A DNA stretch of 64,000 bases from Paraburkholderia dilworthii (GCF_000472525.1 NZ_AWZT01000011.1:1-64000); one strand, 5' to 3'. Shown: positions 17,809 to 27,142, counted from the first letter of the stretch. Program-made: numbers and translations. Notes: a model not told the origin generated them from the letters alone.

Positions 17809-18225
17809 ATGGCACGCAGATGGCAGCGCATCAAGGGCGTGCTGATCGGTGCTGTTGCGCTGTGCGCTTTCTGCGGCGCCGTGCCTCAAGCCGTTGCGCG
17901 CAACTACACCGCACCCGCCGGCACGAATGCACAGGCGCAGGGCACCGTCGCGGCGGCGCAACTGCCCCGCGAGGCGGTCAATACATTGAACTTGATTGCC
18001 GCGGGCGGGCCTTACCCGTATGAAAAGGACGGCGTCGTGTTCGGCAACCGCGAACGGTTGCTGCCGCCCAACCGGCGCGGCTATTACCACGAATACACCG
18101 TTCCCACGCCTCGCTCACGTAATCGCGGGGCGCGTCGCATCGTCTGCGGAGGTCCGCTCAAGCGAACCGACAATTGTTATTACTCGGACGACCACTACAC
18201 CAGTTTTAATCGTATTGTTGAATGA
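17809..18225 (+). CDS. Secreted guanyl-specific ribonuclease, barnase/N1-T1 family
   Basis: A 138-residue microbial RNase. A Sec signal peptide (RR at the start, hydrophobic GVLIGAVALCAFCGAV, probable cut after AVA at residue 30) precedes the ribonuclease domain. Active-site residues expected for barnase-type enzymes are present: E95 in YYHEYTV, R109/R110 in GARRIV and H129 in DDHYTSF. C113 and C123 could form a disulfide in the periplasm or outside the cell. The gene is followed 16 bp downstream by a barstar-like inhibitor gene, as for barnase/barstar. No toxin-delivery domain is attached. Confidence 0.92.
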   Translation: MARRWQRIKGVLIGAVALCAFCGAVPQAVARNYTAPAGTNAQAQGTVAAAQLPREAVNTLNLIAAGGPYPYEKDGVVFGNRERLLPPNRRGYYHEYTVPTPRSRNRGARRIVCGGPLKRTDNCYYSDDHYTSFNRIVE

Positions 18226-18241
18226 CATCGGGATGAACGGC

Positions 18242-18802
18242 ATGAGCGACAACGTCTACGCGCACGACACCGGAGTCGCGACGGATCTTTTCGCGGCTGG
18301 CGACGGCAATCTGTTCCAGCGCGTCATGAAGATGCGCGCCGGCGATCAGGGCCGTGAGAATCGGAACGAGGCTGACAGTGTGGTTTCATCGAACGAGGAG
18401 CCCATGAGTCTTTTCAGGACCGTACGACCGAACATCGTACAGTCGATCCGCGCGTTCCGCGTCCAGGATCTCGCCGACGAGGCGAATCAACTCGGACAGC
18501 ACTTTCTCTATGCGTACTGCGCGAACGCGCAGTCCAAGCAGGAAGTTCTGGAAACCATCGCAACGTCGTTCCTTTTTCCGAAACATTTCGGCAAGAATTA
18601 TGACGCGCTCTACGATTGCTTGACCGACCTGGTCCACAAGGCCGGCGCGCAGCCGGGCTTCGTGATCGTGCTGGAGCAATTGCCCGTCGCACAGAAATTC
18701 GACAAGGAAGGGCGGGAAACGCTGCTCGACGTGTTCCGCGAAGCGGCCGAATTCTGGGCCGAGCGCAAGGTCGCCTTTCGCGTCTTTTATTCGTTCGCCT
18801 GA
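18242..18802 (+). CDS. Barstar-family ribonuclease inhibitor with N-terminal extension
   Basis: About 186 residues. The C-terminal 125 or so hold a barstar domain (SIRAFRVQDLADEANQL; then FPKHFGKNYDALYDCLTDL, the barstar helix that plugs the RNase active site, with the acidic D of YDAL/YDCL). The first 55-60 residues are polar and not part of barstar, which is about 90 residues long in Bacillus. Start choice is uncertain: ATG 18242 follows GGGA at a good distance; ATG 18233 and ATG 18404 (MSLFRTV) are in frame. It should protect the cytoplasm from the RNase encoded just upstream. Confidence 0.88.
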   Translation: MSDNVYAHDTGVATDLFAAGDGNLFQRVMKMRAGDQGRENRNEADSVVSSNEEPMSLFRTVRPNIVQSIRAFRVQDLADEANQLGQHFLYAYCANAQSKQEVLETIATSFLFPKHFGKNYDALYDCLTDLVHKAGAQPGFVIVLEQLPVAQKFDKEGRETLLDVFREAAEFWAERKVAFRVFYSFA

Positions 18803-18845
18803 ATGCTGTAAGCTTGGCTGCTGAGTTCGCTTTCAGCCGGAACAG

Positions 18846-18875
18846 AAAGGCCCGCCAATCGGCGGGCCTTTGTCT
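18846..18875 (+). terminator. Intrinsic terminator after the RNase/inhibitor pair
   Basis: An 11-bp perfect stem (18846-18856 with 18861-18871), loop AATC, followed by TGTCTTT. It closes the barnase/barstar unit and may also serve rsmE from the other side. Confidence 0.8.
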
Positions 18876-18970
18876 TTGGCGCTCTCTCAGGTGCTGACGT
18901 GCCGCGAGCGCCACTTAAACTGCCGCGCACCCACGGCTGGCGCGATTCCGGCAACCGCCTCGTCCGTCAC

Positions 18971-19711
18971 TTACCAGCCGCCCCAGCCAGCCGCAAGTGC
19001 GGACAGAACTGCGATGCCGGCGGTTTCCGTGCGCAATACGCGCGGCCCGAGCCCGACCGCCTGAAATCCGTGATCCGTCGCGGCCGCTTCTTCGGCGGCG
19101 GAAAAGCCGCCCTCGGGGCCGACCAGCACGGTGACGGGCCCCTTCGGCGGAACCGCCGGCAACGCGGAGAAAGCGATGCTCGCGCGCGGCGACAACAGGA
19201 TGCGCAGCTCGTCTTCGGCGGGTACGCGCGGCATCGCGCCGAGCCACGTGGCGATTTCGCGTACCGGCACGACCGTCGGCAGACGGTTGCGCCCGCATTG
19301 TTCACACGACGCCCGCACGATGCCTTCCCAATGTGCATGCCGGCGCAGCGCGCGATCACCGCTCAGGCGCACGACGCTGCGTGTGGTGGTCAGCGGCACG
19401 AAGCTGGACGCGCCGAGCTCGACCGCCTTTTCGATCAGCCAGTCCATCTTGTCGCCGCCCGCAATGCCTTGCGCGAGCGTGAGCCGGTACGGCGGCTCGA
19501 CTTCGATGTTGCGGAACTCGCGGATCTTGACGGTGACCGTGCGGCGTTCGATCGCGACGAGTTCGGCGCTGTATTCACCGCCCTCGCCGTTGAAAAGCAC
19601 GATGGAGTCGCCGGTCTGCAAGCGCAGCACGAGGACGTGCCGGACGACGTCATCGGGAAGTTGCATGATGTCGTCGGGCGAAAGAGGTGTACCGACGAAG
19701 AAGCGAGGCAT
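18971..19711 (-). CDS. rsmE: 16S rRNA (uracil-1498-N3)-methyltransferase
   Basis: A 246-residue SPOUT-fold methyltransferase that modifies U1498 of 16S rRNA using SAM. The C-terminal knot shows VLVGPEGGFSAAEE and LGPRVLRTETAGIAVL, the SAM-binding marks. Start at MPRFFVGTPLSP matches the family N-terminus (PUA-like domain, MPRFF); an upstream Met at 19726 is possible. It lies just downstream of the VOC gene and converges on the barstar unit. Confidence 0.94.
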   Translation of the reverse strand: MPRFFVGTPLSPDDIMQLPDDVVRHVLVLRLQTGDSIVLFNGEGGEYSAELVAIERRTVTVKIREFRNIEVEPPYRLTLAQGIAGGDKMDWLIEKAVELGASSFVPLTTTRSVVRLSGDRALRRHAHWEGIVRASCEQCGRNRLPTVVPVREIATWLGAMPRVPAEDELRILLSPRASIAFSALPAVPPKGPVTVLVGPEGGFSAAEEAAATDHGFQAVGLGPRVLRTETAGIAVLSALAAGWGGW

Positions 19712-19730
19712 TAGAAAAGTACTCATTAGT

Positions 19731-20144
19731 TCACGAAAGGTGGCGAGCGAGCGCCCAACGGTAGCCGTCCAGATCCTCCACCTGGGCGAAGCGATCACCC
19801 CAGAACTGGTCCTGCGGCTCGCTCAGCGATTTAGCGCCGGCGGCGAGCGCGCGGGCGTAAACCGTGTCGACGTCGTCGACGTAGACATAGAACGATTGCG
19901 GTGCAATTGCGCCCGCGCTACGGGGTGTCTTCGCAGTGGAGCCGAACGCGCCTTCTGGCGCGAACATCACGATCAACTGACCTTGATAGGTCATCTCGAC
20001 GTGCATGACGACGCCGTCGTCCTGCACGCTGTCCCGCAGTTCGAAGCCGAACGCCGCTGTGTAGAACGCGGTCGCGGCACGCGCGTCGCGCACCGTCAGA
20101 TACGGGGTCAACCAGGGCACACCGGCTGGACGGGAGGCGGTCAT
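19731..20144 (-). CDS. VOC (glyoxalase/bleomycin resistance) superfamily protein
   Basis: A 137-residue protein made of two beta-alpha-beta-beta-beta modules typical of vicinal oxygen chelate proteins. Recognisable segments are TPYLTVRDARAATAFYTAAFGFE at the start, GQLIVMFAPEG as the middle strand, VYVDDVDTVYARALAAGA and FWGDRFAQVEDLDGYRW near the end. Members include PhnB-like and glyoxalase-like proteins; without a partner gene the substrate cannot be named. It ends 19 bp before rsmE and may be co-transcribed with it. Confidence 0.85.
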   Translation of the reverse strand: MTASRPAGVPWLTPYLTVRDARAATAFYTAAFGFELRDSVQDDGVVMHVEMTYQGQLIVMFAPEGAFGSTAKTPRSAGAIAPQSFYVYVDDVDTVYARALAAGAKSLSEPQDQFWGDRFAQVEDLDGYRWALARHLS

Positions 20145-20256
20145 GGGCTTCTCCAGATCTATAGGTTGGGGAACGCGTGCGCGGAAGGCAGCAGCGAGTC
20201 GCGTATCGAGGGGGCTGGATAGCGGCTCGGGCTAGGCCGTGCATTTTGCCTGCGCT

Positions 20257-21147
20257 TTAGCTTGACGGCTTTAAGAATTGACCTAGTTTACCGTGCACCG
20301 ACGGCGATACAGCAAACAGTCCGCCATGCACGGCGGGGCTGTAGTGCTTCAGTGCGTCGATCCGGCGCGCCGCGAGGCGCTCGGCCACCCCATCGGCCGT
20401 CAGCGCTGCGGGGTCGAGCGTGTCGCTGGCTGTGGCCATCATCCACAGCGAGCCGTATAGCGGGACAAACGTGCTCATCGTGCGCACCACGGCGAACACG
20501 CCGCGCAGGTCGTCGAGCAGGCCAGCAATGCGCTGGGCATGAAAATACGGCGAGCCAAGATGAGCAGACAATGCGGCCGTTGGGCTCATCACGCGCTTGA
20601 GCTGACGGTAGAAGCTCGGCGTGTAGAGACCGGCGGCCGGCGAGTCGGGCGGCGTCAGGTCGAACACGATCAGGTCGAACTGCGCGGGCCGTGTGTCGCA
20701 GACTGCAGCCACGTAATGCGCGGCGTCGCCGATCACGAGCTCGACGCGCGGGTCGTCGAAAGCGCCGCCGTGCACTTCGGGCATGTGCTCGCGGGTCAGG
20801 CGAACCACCTGTTCGTCGAGCTCGGCGACCACGATCTTTTCGATGCCCGGATGCGCGAGCAGTTGCCGCGCGGCGCCGCCGTCGCCGCCGCCCAGCACCA
20901 GCGCGGCTTTAGGTGACGGATGAGCAAGCGCGGCCGGATGCACCATGCACTCGTGATAGATGAACTCGTCGCCCGTGGAGGTCATCGGACGGCCGTCCAG
21001 CGTGAAGAGGCGGCCCAATTGGCGCGTGCCCCACACTTCGATGCGCTGATACGGCGAATCGACGCACGCGATCAGCGACGCGTGCGGAAATCCGTAGACG
21101 GCGTCGGGACCCGGCTGGAAAAGCAACGGTGGCAACGGTGCGCTCAA
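20257..21147 (-). CDS. Spermidine synthase-like polyamine aminopropyltransferase
   Basis: About 296 residues of the SpeE/aminopropyltransferase family. The SAM-type Rossmann motif is [15 protein letters not shown], the acidic end of the next strand is VAELDEQV, and the active-site block is [20 protein letters not shown], with the aspartate where SpeE has its catalytic one. GDEFIYHE (substrate side) is also present. It should transfer aminopropyl from decarboxylated SAM to a diamine. The start is uncertain: no ATG lies near the conserved N-terminus, and I use TTG 21147 ([10 protein letters not shown]); the frame stays open further upstream, to 21270. speD is not in this window. Confidence 0.85.
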   Translation of the reverse strand: MSAPLPPLLFQPGPDAVYGFPHASLIACVDSPYQRIEVWGTRQLGRLFTLDGRPMTSTGDEFIYHECMVHPAALAHPSPKAALVLGGGDGGAARQLLAHPGIEKIVVAELDEQVVRLTREHMPEVHGGAFDDPRVELVIGDAAHYVAAVCDTRPAQFDLIVFDLTPPDSPAAGLYTPSFYRQLKRVMSPTAALSAHLGSPYFHAQRIAGLLDDLRGVFAVVRTMSTFVPLYGSLWMMATASDTLDPAALTADGVAERLAARRIDALKHYSPAVHGGLFAVSPSVHGKLGQFLKPSS

Positions 21148-21449
21148 GGTGGTTTGCTCAGAGAAAGTGGGCGGGTTTCCTTCGTCAAATTGTAAACGGC
21201 GACGTGCGCCGCGGCGCCCCGCGCGGAGCAAACCCGGACGCATCGGACGTATCCAGGCCCGCGGCGCCATGCGGCTTTGCGCACAGGGAGCCGGGCAACG
21301 TTCTGTTAGAATGTCACGCTTTCAGCCTAGTCCGTTTGCTCTGCCCGTTTCGCGTCTTCCGGCGCCGCACCGTGCGCCGAAGCGAACTGGCCGCCGAGCT
21401 CCCGGGCCTCAAGCGCGCACCGCTTTCTGACTCTGTCTCCGGACTCGAC
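21148..21449. other. Divergent promoter region between the SpeE-like gene and tkt
   Basis: About 300 bp shared by two divergent genes. A TAGAAT hexamer at 21307-21312 is a candidate -10 for tkt, but I see no convincing -35 at the right distance. There is no RNA gene or repeat that I can support. Confidence 0.35.
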
Positions 21450-23471
21450 ATGACGACCCCGTCTCCCGCACCCACTTCCTTGATGGCTAACGCAATTCGC
21501 GCGCTGTCTATGGACGCCGTTCAACAAGCGAATTCCGGCCATCCCGGCATGCCGATGGGCATGGCCGAAATCGGCGTGGCCCTGTGGTCGCGCCATCTGC
21601 GCCACAATCCGAAGAACCCGCAATGGGCGGACCGCGACCGTTTCGTTCTGTCGAATGGTCATGGCTCCATGCTGCTGTACTCGCTGCTGCAGCTGACCGG
21701 CTACGATCTGCCGATCAGCGAGTTGAAGAACTTCCGCCAGATGCATTCGAAGACGCCGGGCCACCCCGAATACGGCGTTACGCCGGGCGTCGAAACGACC
21801 ACCGGCCCGCTCGGCCAGGGTTTGGCGAATGCGGTCGGCATGGCGCTCGCGGAGTCGCTGCTCGCCACCGAATTCAACAAGCCTGACGCGAAGATCGTCG
21901 ATCACCATACGTATGTGTTCGTTGGCGACGGCTGCCTGATGGAAGGCATTTCGCACGAAGCCTGTTCGCTCGCAGGCGTGCTGAAGCTGAACAAGCTGAT
22001 TGCGTTCTACGACGACAACGGCATCTCGATTGACGGCGAAGTGGTGCACTGGTTCCACGACGACACGCCGAAGCGCTTTGAAGCGTACGGCTGGAACGTG
22101 ATTCCGAACGTAGTCGGCCACAGCGTCGACGCGGTGGATGCCGCCATCAAACAGGCGAAGCAGTCGGACAAGCCGACGCTGATCTGCTGCAAGACCGTGA
22201 TCGGCGAAGGTGCGCCGACCAAGGCCGGCAGCCACGATTCGCACGGCGCGCCGCTCGGCGACAAGGAAATCGCGGCGACGCGCGCGGCGATCGGCTGGAA
22301 ATGGGAGCCGTTCGTGATTCCGCAGGAAGTCTATGCGGCGTGGGACGCGAAGGAAGCCGGCGCGCGCCTCGAATCGGACTGGGACAAGGCGTTTGCGGCA
22401 TACGCGGCGAAATATCCGCAAGAAGCGGCCGAATTCACGCGTCGCACCGGGAAGCAACTGCCGGCCGACTGGAAGGAAAAGGCGAAGGCGATCATCGCCG
22501 GCGCGAACGAGCGCGCAGAAACCGTTGCGACGCGCAAGGCATCGCAGCAGGCCATCGAGGCTTTGTCGGCAGTGCTGCCGGAACTGCTCGGCGGCTCCGC
22601 CGACCTGACCGGTTCCAACCTGACTAACTGGAAGGCCGCGAAGCCGGTGCGCGTGAACGAGGAAGGCCGCGCGGCGGGCAACTACGTGAACTACGGCGTG
22701 CGCGAATTCGGCATGAGCGCCGCGATCAACGGCGTTGCGCTGCATGGCGGCTTCAAAGCTTTCGGCGGCACGTTCCTGACGTTCTCCGACTACAGCCGCA
22801 ACGCGCTGCGCGTCGCCGCGCTGATGAAGGCGCCGTCCATCTTCGTGTTCACGCATGATTCCATCGGTCTGGGCGAAGACGGCCCGACCCACCAGTCGAT
22901 CGAACACGTCGCGAGCCTTCGTCTGATTCCGCATCTGCAAGTGTGGCGTCCCGCGGATACTGTCGAAACGGCGGTGGCCTGGACTCACGCGGTCGAACAT
23001 CACGGCCCGTCGTGCCTGATCTTCAGCCGTCAGAACCTGCCGTTCTCGGAACGCACGGACGCGCAGATCGCCAACATTGAGAAGGGCGGTTATGTGCTGC
23101 GCGACTGGAACGACGAGATCGTCGCCCGCAAGATCATCCTGATCGCCACCGGTTCCGAAGTCGAACTGGCGCTGAAGGCGGTCGAGCCGCTGGCGCGTGA
23201 GGGCATCGCGGCGCGCGTCGTCTCCATGCCGTCCACCACCGTGTTCGACAGGCAGGACGCCGAGTACCGCGAACGCGTGCTGCCGCACGGCGTGCGCCGT
23301 GTCGCGATCGAAGCGGGCGTGACGGATTTCTGGCGCAAGTACGTGGGTCTGGAAGGCGGCGTGGTCGGGATCGACACGTTCGGCGAATCGGCCCCGGCTG
23401 GCGTGCTGTTCAAGCATTTCGGCTTCACCGTCGAGCACGTGGTAGAGACGGCTAAAGCCGCACTCGGCTGA
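21450..23471 (+). CDS. tkt: Transketolase
   Basis: A 673-residue TPP-dependent transketolase of the pentose phosphate pathway, moving two-carbon units between sugar phosphates. The TPP motif begins at [29 protein letters not shown] and [12 protein letters not shown] hold conserved substrate and cofactor histidines, and [12 protein letters not shown] lies in the pyrimidine domain. Start ATG 21450 gives normal length; there is a long open frame upstream, but it is not conserved-looking. gapA follows 108 bp later in the same direction, a common burkholderial order. Confidence 0.96.
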   Translation: MTTPSPAPTSLMANAIRALSMDAVQQANSGHPGMPMGMAEIGVALWSRHLRHNPKNPQWADRDRFVLSNGHGSMLLYSLLQLTGYDLPISELKNFRQMHSKTPGHPEYGVTPGVETTTGPLGQGLANAVGMALAESLLATEFNKPDAKIVDHHTYVFVGDGCLMEGISHEACSLAGVLKLNKLIAFYDDNGISIDGEVVHWFHDDTPKRFEAYGWNVIPNVVGHSVDAVDAAIKQAKQSDKPTLICCKTVIGEGAPTKAGSHDSHGAPLGDKEIAATRAAIGWKWEPFVIPQEVYAAWDAKEAGARLESDWDKAFAAYAAKYPQEAAEFTRRTGKQLPADWKEKAKAIIAGANERAETVATRKASQQAIEALSAVLPELLGGSADLTGSNLTNWKAAKPVRVNEEGRAAGNYVNYGVREFGMSAAINGVALHGGFKAFGGTFLTFSDYSRNALRVAALMKAPSIFVFTHDSIGLGEDGPTHQSIEHVASLRLIPHLQVWRPADTVETAVAWTHAVEHHGPSCLIFSRQNLPFSERTDAQIANIEKGGYVLRDWNDEIVARKIILIATGSEVELALKAVEPLAREGIAARVVSMPSTTVFDRQDAEYRERVLPHGVRRVAIEAGVTDFWRKYVGLEGGVVGIDTFGESAPAGVLFKHFGFTVEHVVETAKAALG

Positions 23472-23475
23472 TCAA

Positions 23476-23532
23476 CGGCCAGGCGTTGCCGCACGCGTGA
23501 AGCACGAGCATGAACGCGCGGCAACGCGGCCG
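23476..23532 (+). repeat. Long inverted repeat between tkt and gapA
   Basis: A 10-bp perfect inverted repeat (23483-23492 GCGTTGCCGC with 23518-23527), extended across a small bulge by CGGCC/GGCCG (23476-23480 with 23528-23532). The loop is about 25 nt. There is no T-run, so it is not an ordinary terminator; it may be an mRNA processing or stability element between tkt and gapA. Confidence 0.6.
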
Positions 23533-23579
23533 GTCAGACGAAACATCGACGTATTTTTTCAGCCATCAGGAGATAGACC

Positions 23580-24590
23580 ATGACGATTCGCGTCGCAATC
23601 AACGGCTACGGCCGGATCGGCCGCAACACGCTGCGCGCCTTCTATGAAAACGGCAAGAAGCACGATATCGAAATCGTCGCCATCAACGATCTGGGCGATG
23701 CCAAGACCAACGCTCACCTGACGCAATACGACACCGCGCACGGCAAGTTCCCGGGCGAAGTGTCGGTGGACGGCGACTACCTGGTCGTGAACGGCGACAA
23801 GATCCGCGTGCTGGCCAATCGCAATCCGGCTGAACTGCCGTGGGGCGAGCTCAACGTCGACGTCGTGATGGAGTGCACGGGCTTTTTCACGACCAAGGAA
23901 AAGGCGAGCGCGCACATCAAGGGCGGCGCGAAGAAGGTCATCATCTCGGCGCCGGGCGGTAAGGACGTCGACGCAACGATCGTCTACGGCGTGAACCACA
24001 ATGTGCTGAAGGCGTCGGACACGGTGATTTCGAACGCATCGTGCACGACGAACTGCCTGGCACCGCTCGTCAAGCCGCTGAACGACAAGATCGGTCTCGT
24101 GAACGGCCTGATGACGACCATCCACGCGTACACGAACGACCAGGTGCTGACGGACGTCTATCACGAAGACCTGCGCCGCGCGCGCTCGGCCACGCACAGC
24201 CAGATCCCGACCAAGACCGGCGCGGCTTCGGCGGTTGGCCTCGTGCTGCCGGAACTGAACGGCAAGCTGGACGGCTACGCAATCCGCGTCCCGACGATCA
24301 ACGTGTCGGTGGTCGATCTGTCGTTCATCGCCGCGCGCGACACGACGGTCGAAGAAGTCAACGCGATCATGAAGGAAGCGTCGCAAGGCGCGCTGAAGGG
24401 CATCCTCGGCTATAACGACGCGCCGCTGGTTTCCGTCGACTTCAACCACAACCCGGCTTCGTCGACGTTCGACGCAACGCTGACCAAGGTGTCGGGCCGT
24501 CTCGTGAAGGTGTCGAGCTGGTACGACAACGAGTGGGGTTTCTCGAACCGCATGCTGGACACGGCTGTGGCGCTTGCTAACGCGAAGTAA
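23580..24590 (+). CDS. gapA: Glyceraldehyde-3-phosphate dehydrogenase
   Basis: A 336-residue glycolytic GAPDH, phosphorylating and NAD-linked. NAD-binding motif [10 protein letters not shown] is at 7-16, and the acidic INDLGD after beta-2 points to NAD rather than NADP. The catalytic cysteine is C155 in [13 protein letters not shown], and the partner histidine is in [13 protein letters not shown] 23580 follows CAGGAG. A strong terminator is 77 bp downstream. pgk and pyk are not adjacent here. Confidence 0.97.
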   Translation: MTIRVAINGYGRIGRNTLRAFYENGKKHDIEIVAINDLGDAKTNAHLTQYDTAHGKFPGEVSVDGDYLVVNGDKIRVLANRNPAELPWGELNVDVVMECTGFFTTKEKASAHIKGGAKKVIISAPGGKDVDATIVYGVNHNVLKASDTVISNASCTTNCLAPLVKPLNDKIGLVNGLMTTIHAYTNDQVLTDVYHEDLRRARSATHSQIPTKTGAASAVGLVLPELNGKLDGYAIRVPTINVSVVDLSFIAARDTTVEEVNAIMKEASQGALKGILGYNDAPLVSVDFNHNPASSTFDATLTKVSGRLVKVSSWYDNEWGFSNRMLDTAVALANAK

Positions 24591-24666
24591 GCCGCGTATC
24601 ACGGCTTTCCGGTCGCCGGCGTGTCATCGTCGGCGGTGTGGTTTGCCGTGATTCAGTTCGGCAACG

Positions 24667-24693
24667 AAGCCGCTCCCCGGAGCGGCTTTTTTT
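24667..24693 (+). terminator. Intrinsic terminator of gapA
   Basis: A 10-bp perfect stem AAGCCGCTCC/GGAGCGGCTT (24667-24676 with 24679-24688) with a two-base loop, followed by a T-run to 24693. It touches the stop codon of the converging GntR gene. A near copy of the same stem ends gntK at 44610. Confidence 0.9.
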
Positions 24694-25387
24694 ACGCCTG
24701 CGGAGTGGGGAAATAGACGCCGGCGCGTTGCGCGGCGTTCGAGATATGGGTTTCGATGGCTTTGCCAGCTGCGGCTGAATCGCGCGCCTTCAGTGCGTCC
24801 AGAATTGCGCGATGCTCGGTGTAGGTCGACAACACCAGCTCGCGCCGGTAAAACGGCATGCGCTGGCTTTCCTTCATGATGTCCGCGCTGCTGCTCAGTA
24901 TCGACTCAATCGCGGCGTTGCCCGCAATGTTCACGATCCGCATATGGAAGTCGTAGTCGAGGCGCGCGGCCTCGTCCAGTTCGTCACACGCTAGCGCCGT
25001 TTGCATAGCCGCAATGTTTTCCTCGAACCATGCGAGGTCCGAATCGCTGACGGCGAGCGCCGCCATGCGGGCAATAAAGCCTTCCAACGCGTAGCGCATC
25101 TGATAGGTGTCAGGGAGCGAAGACTGCGCGGCAAAGCGCCAGGATTGCGCCGTCGACGGCTGCGCGCGCTCCACGTACACACCCTTGCCCGGCCTGATGA
25201 CGAGCAGACCGAGCGCTTCCAGCGTGGACAGCGCCTCGCGCAGCGACGCGCGGCTGATGGCCAGCTCTTCCGAAAGCTGGCGTTGCGCCGGCAGCAGGCT
25301 GCCCACCGGATAAACGCCCGCTTCGATCCGCTCGCGGATGGTCGCAATGGCGGCATCGGTCACGGTATGCGGGACGTTTTTCATCAA
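24692..25387 (-). CDS. GntR-family (FadR subfamily) transcriptional regulator
   Basis: A 231-residue regulator. The N-terminal winged helix includes SEELAISRASLREALSTLEALGLL; the C-terminal part is an all-helical FCD domain with metal-ligand-like residues in DYDFHMRIVNIAGN and TEHRAILDAL. It is divergent from dctA, and the gap holds two copies of TGGTCNGACCA, the kind of site bound by FadR/LldR-type GntR proteins. It therefore probably represses itself and dctA until an organic acid binds. The ligand (lactate, malate, succinate or similar) is inference. The start may be the second Met. Confidence 0.9.
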   Translation of the reverse strand: MMKNVPHTVTDAAIATIRERIEAGVYPVGSLLPAQRQLSEELAISRASLREALSTLEALGLLVIRPGKGVYVERAQPSTAQSWRFAAQSSLPDTYQMRYALEGFIARMAALAVSDSDLAWFEENIAAMQTALACDELDEAARLDYDFHMRIVNIAGNAAIESILSSSADIMKESQRMPFYRRELVLSTYTEHRAILDALKARDSAAAGKAIETHISNAAQRAGVYFPTPQA

Positions 25388-25403
25388 AGCTCACATGAAA
25401 GTA

Positions 25404-25414
25404 TGGTCTGACCA
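25404..25414. promoter_or_regulatory. GntR/FadR-type operator, proximal to the regulator gene
   Basis: A perfect 11-bp palindrome TGGTCTGACCA, 17 bp before the start of the GntR gene. It matches the TGGTnnGACCA-like consensus of FadR-subfamily GntR regulators. A second copy lies 161 bp away at 25565, in front of dctA. Confidence 0.75.
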
Positions 25415-25564
25415 GATTGTAGTACGCCGCTCGAGCGCGCATACGGTCGACCGGCAAATCGCGTCTTCAAGTGCGGCGTCCAATCCGGCAGGACAGGGGT
25501 AAACACCGTTTTATCTTTCCTTGACCTCAGTATATCGGCTTCCTACTATCCACCATAACAGTAC

Positions 25565-25575
25565 TGGTCGGACCA
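25565..25575. promoter_or_regulatory. GntR/FadR-type operator, proximal to dctA
   Basis: A perfect 11-bp palindrome TGGTCGGACCA, 37 bp before the dctA start, identical to the copy at 25404 except for the central base. The position fits repression of dctA by blocking its promoter or initial transcript. Confidence 0.75.
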
Positions 25576-25611
25576 GTCTGAACTGATCGAAGTCGAAACC
25601 AGGAGGAAGCC

Positions 25612-26940
25612 GTGCTGAAGTTTCTCAACTCGCTGTTTGGCCGGGTCGTGATAGCGCTGGTGGTCGGCGTCGTGATCGGCGCGATTTATCCGCATTTCGC
25701 CCAATCGCTGCGTCCGCTCGGCGATGGCTTTCTCAAGCTGATCAAGATGGTGATCGGTCCGATTGTGTTCTGCGTCGTGGTGAGCGGCATGGCGCACGCA
25801 GGCGATCTGCGCAAGGTTGGCCGCGTCGGGCTGAAGGCGGTGGTCTACTTCGAAGTGATGACGACGATCGCGCTCGTGATCGGCGCGGTGCTTGCGTACG
25901 CGACGCGGCCCGGTGCCGGCATGAATATAGACCTGCGCTCGCTCGATCCGGCTTCGCTGTCGACCTACACCGAACATGCAAAGAGCCTGAAAGACACCGC
26001 GGGCTTTTTGCTGAAGATCATTCCCGATACGGCGTTCAATGCGTTCGCCACGGGCGACATCCTGCAGATTCTGGTTTTTTCAGTGCTGTTCGGCTCGGCG
26101 CTTTCATTGCTCGGCAATAAGGCGGAGCGCGTGAGCGGCATGATCGACGAACTCGCGCAGGTGTTCTTCCGCGTGATGGGTTTCATCATCAAGCTTGCGC
26201 CGCTCGGCGTGCTCGGCGCGATCGCTTTTACGACCGGCACCTACGGCGTCGAATCGCTGAAGCAGCTCGGCATGCTGGTGCTCGTGTTCTACGCGAGTTG
26301 CATCGTGTTCGTGCTCGTCGTGCTGGGCGTCGTGATGCGGCTTGCCGGTTTCAGCATCTTTAAGCTGATTCGCTATCTGCGCGAGGAGCTGTCGATCGTG
26401 CTCGGCACCGCTTCTTCCGATGCCGTGCTGCCGCAAGTCATGCGCAAGCTCGAATGGATGGGCGTGAAGGATTCGACGGTGGGTCTCGTGATTCCGACCG
26501 GCTACTCGTTCAATCTGGACGGTTTTTCGATCTACCTCACGCTCGCTGTGATTTTCATCGCGCAGGCGACCAATACGCCGCTTTCCACGCACGATCTGAT
26601 CGTGGTCGTGCTGGTGTCGCTGGTGACGTCGAAGGGCGCCCACGGCATTCCCGGCTCGGCAATCGTGATTCTGGCCGCGACGTTGTCCGCGATTCCGGCG
26701 ATTCCCGTGCTCGGACTCGTGCTGATTTTGCCCGTCGACTGGTTTGTCGGCATTGCCCGCGCGCTGACGAATCTGATCGGCAACTGTGTCGCGACGGTGG
26801 TGGTCGCCGTGTGGGAAAAGGACATCGACCGGGCGCGCGCGCATCGCGTGCTCAACCGTGACGCCGATTTCCGCTATGTCGCCGCCGGCAACGAAGCGGG
26901 TATCGAACCGGTGAACGCCAACGGCGCACCGGCCGTTTGA
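25612..26940 (+). CDS. dctA: C4-dicarboxylate:cation symporter
   Basis: A 442-residue inner-membrane carrier of the DAACS family, taking up succinate, fumarate, malate and, in related carriers, orotate. It has about 8 membrane helices plus two re-entrant loops. The serine-rich loop is represented by GTASSDAVLPQVMRKLE, followed by PTGYSFNLDG and the TSKGAHGIPGSA loop, all diagnostic for DctA. The start is GTG 25612 after AGGAGG. Control by the divergent GntR protein is strongly suggested by the paired operators. Confidence 0.94.
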   Translation: MLKFLNSLFGRVVIALVVGVVIGAIYPHFAQSLRPLGDGFLKLIKMVIGPIVFCVVVSGMAHAGDLRKVGRVGLKAVVYFEVMTTIALVIGAVLAYATRPGAGMNIDLRSLDPASLSTYTEHAKSLKDTAGFLLKIIPDTAFNAFATGDILQILVFSVLFGSALSLLGNKAERVSGMIDELAQVFFRVMGFIIKLAPLGVLGAIAFTTGTYGVESLKQLGMLVLVFYASCIVFVLVVLGVVMRLAGFSIFKLIRYLREELSIVLGTASSDAVLPQVMRKLEWMGVKDSTVGLVIPTGYSFNLDGFSIYLTLAVIFIAQATNTPLSTHDLIVVVLVSLVTSKGAHGIPGSAIVILAATLSAIPAIPVLGLVLILPVDWFVGIARALTNLIGNCVATVVVAVWEKDIDRARAHRVLNRDADFRYVAAGNEAGIEPVNANGAPAV

Positions 26941-27047
26941 GAGTGGGGCATGTGTGGTCTTCCGGCGCGTGGCGGCGCGTCGGCTTTCATTCGATGAGAG
27001 CCCGGTCGGTGCGGTAAGCGAACGAAATGAACCAGTGAAGGCACCGC

Positions 27048-27125
27048 GCGATGGCACCACGCGATGGCACCAGGCGATGGCACCAGGCGATGGCACCAGG
27101 CGATGGCACCAGGCGATGGCACCAG
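27048..27125. repeat. Six tandem copies of a 13-bp repeat
   Basis: Unit GCGATGGCACCAG, six copies in perfect register (27048-27060, then every 13 bp to 27125). The first copy ends in C instead of G, and the array stops at GCGATTT. It lies between dctA and the fur terminator, outside any credible gene. The period is not a multiple of three in frame with anything, so copy-number change would be neutral to coding. Confidence 0.95.
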
Positions 27126-27142
27126 GCGATTTCGTCCGACGA

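Noticed and set aside
21327..23438. A 703-codon open frame on the minus strand across tkt
   Set aside because: It lies antisense to a clear transketolase and is rich in His, Arg and Asp with no recognisable domain; it arises from GC-rich third positions.
27048..27125. CRISPR-like array
   Set aside because: Units are contiguous 13-bp repeats without spacers and no cas gene is nearby.
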